Source of the DNA: Ruminococcaceae bacterium OttesenSCG-928-D13
GTDB lineage: Bacteria; Bacillota; Clostridia; Oscillospirales; Ruminococcaceae
Assembly: GCA_030266915.1 (NCBI GenBank)
Contig: JAJDIZ010000003.1
Location: 1 to 52,918, forward strand
Length of the DNA stretch: 52,918 bases
Reading direction: 5' to 3'
Part shown: positions 52,915 through 52,918 of the stretch, one piece after another
How positions within the stretch are numbered: the first letter of the stretch is position 1
How the letters are laid out: each line of letters starts with the position of its first letter
Notes under the pieces: model-generated
What the model was told of the DNA's origin: nothing
The model's input: only the letters and a program-made list of their open reading frames with translations
Databases searched by the model: none
Program-made: the position numbers and the translations under genes

Positions 52915-52918
52915 ATGA
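52915..52918 (+). CDS. Start of a further gene, cut by the window edge
   Basis: An ATG preceded at 7-nt spacing by AAGGAG stands at the last bases of the window. Only one codon is visible, so the product is unknown. It would be divergent from the integrase and belong to the integrative element. Confidence 0.4.

Larger units (their letters stand above)
51695..52918. mobile_element. Left end of a probable integrative element at tRNA-Ala
   Basis: A tyrosine integrase gene lies directly beside an intact tRNA 3' end and reads toward it, while AT-richer DNA and a new divergent gene follow to the window edge. This is the usual layout of an integrative and conjugative or mobilisable element, or prophage. 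The far end and its second attachment copy lie outside the window, so type and size are unknown. Confidence 0.6.

Overview
The window is about 52.9 kb of GC-rich, densely coding DNA with mixed strand order and short intergenic gaps. Lipoproteins with a Ser/Ala-rich linker after the lipobox, GHKL/LytTR two-component systems, a CarD-family regulator, oxygen-sensitive glycyl radical and radical-SAM enzymes and anaerobic B12-type genes all point to an anaerobic Gram-positive gut Firmicute, probably in the Oscillospiraceae. This placement is inferred from gene content and composition, not from a marker gene.

Layout. (1) 1-7832, minus strand: an operon for a cyclic-amide (hydantoin-like) substrate. 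It encodes a PLP aminotransferase, an XRE-cupin regulator, HyuA, HyuB, an NCS1 permease and a DUF917 protein cut by the window edge. Its promoter overlaps a duplicated operator, and two of its internal gaps hold strong stem-loops. (2) 8055-11345, minus: cysteine desulfurase, cbiB and cobD (late cobamide synthesis). (3) 11619-16554: a CarD-like regulator, a DUF1905 protein, a hybrid histidine kinase with REC and HPt domains, a LytTR response regulator and a GNAT enzyme. (4) 16762-21502, plus: a complete BMP-type ABC importer (binding lipoprotein, two permeases, fused ATPase), probably for nucleosides. (5) 21648-29117: two GHKL kinase/LytTR regulator pairs in convergent and divergent layouts, around a lipoprotein with a duplicated domain and an M20 amidohydrolase. 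(6) 29189-32350, minus: a Crp/Fnr regulator, a YjjI-type glycyl radical enzyme and its YjjW-type activase. (7) 32735-41169, plus: a nucleoside salvage operon of cytidine deaminase, a second BMP-type ABC importer, an HTH-PfkB protein, uridine phosphorylase and adenosine deaminase. (8) 41259-42017, minus: an aquaporin. (9) 42275-51351, plus: a 1475-residue exported beta-helix/Ig-like protein, then the MoxR, DUF58 and transglutaminase trio. (10) 51405-52918: a strong promoter, a tRNA-Ala 5' fragment, an intact tRNA-Ala(GGC), a tyrosine integrase facing the tRNA, and at the very edge a leader peptide with mutually exclusive hairpins ahead of a new gene. The last part looks like the end of an integrative element.

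How the genes fit together: the dominant theme is capture and breakdown of nucleosides and nucleobase-like rings. There are two nucleoside-type ABC importers and one NCS1 permease. Cdd, Udp and Add deaminate and split imported nucleosides, while HyuAB could open an imported ring. A YjjI/YjjW radical enzyme system sits directly beside the salvage operon, as its E. coli counterpart sits beside the deo genes. The most unusual items are the structured RNA regions (inside the hyu operon, before udp and at the right edge), the HTH-PfkB protein with an altered GAGD motif, and the YjjI-nucleoside linkage.
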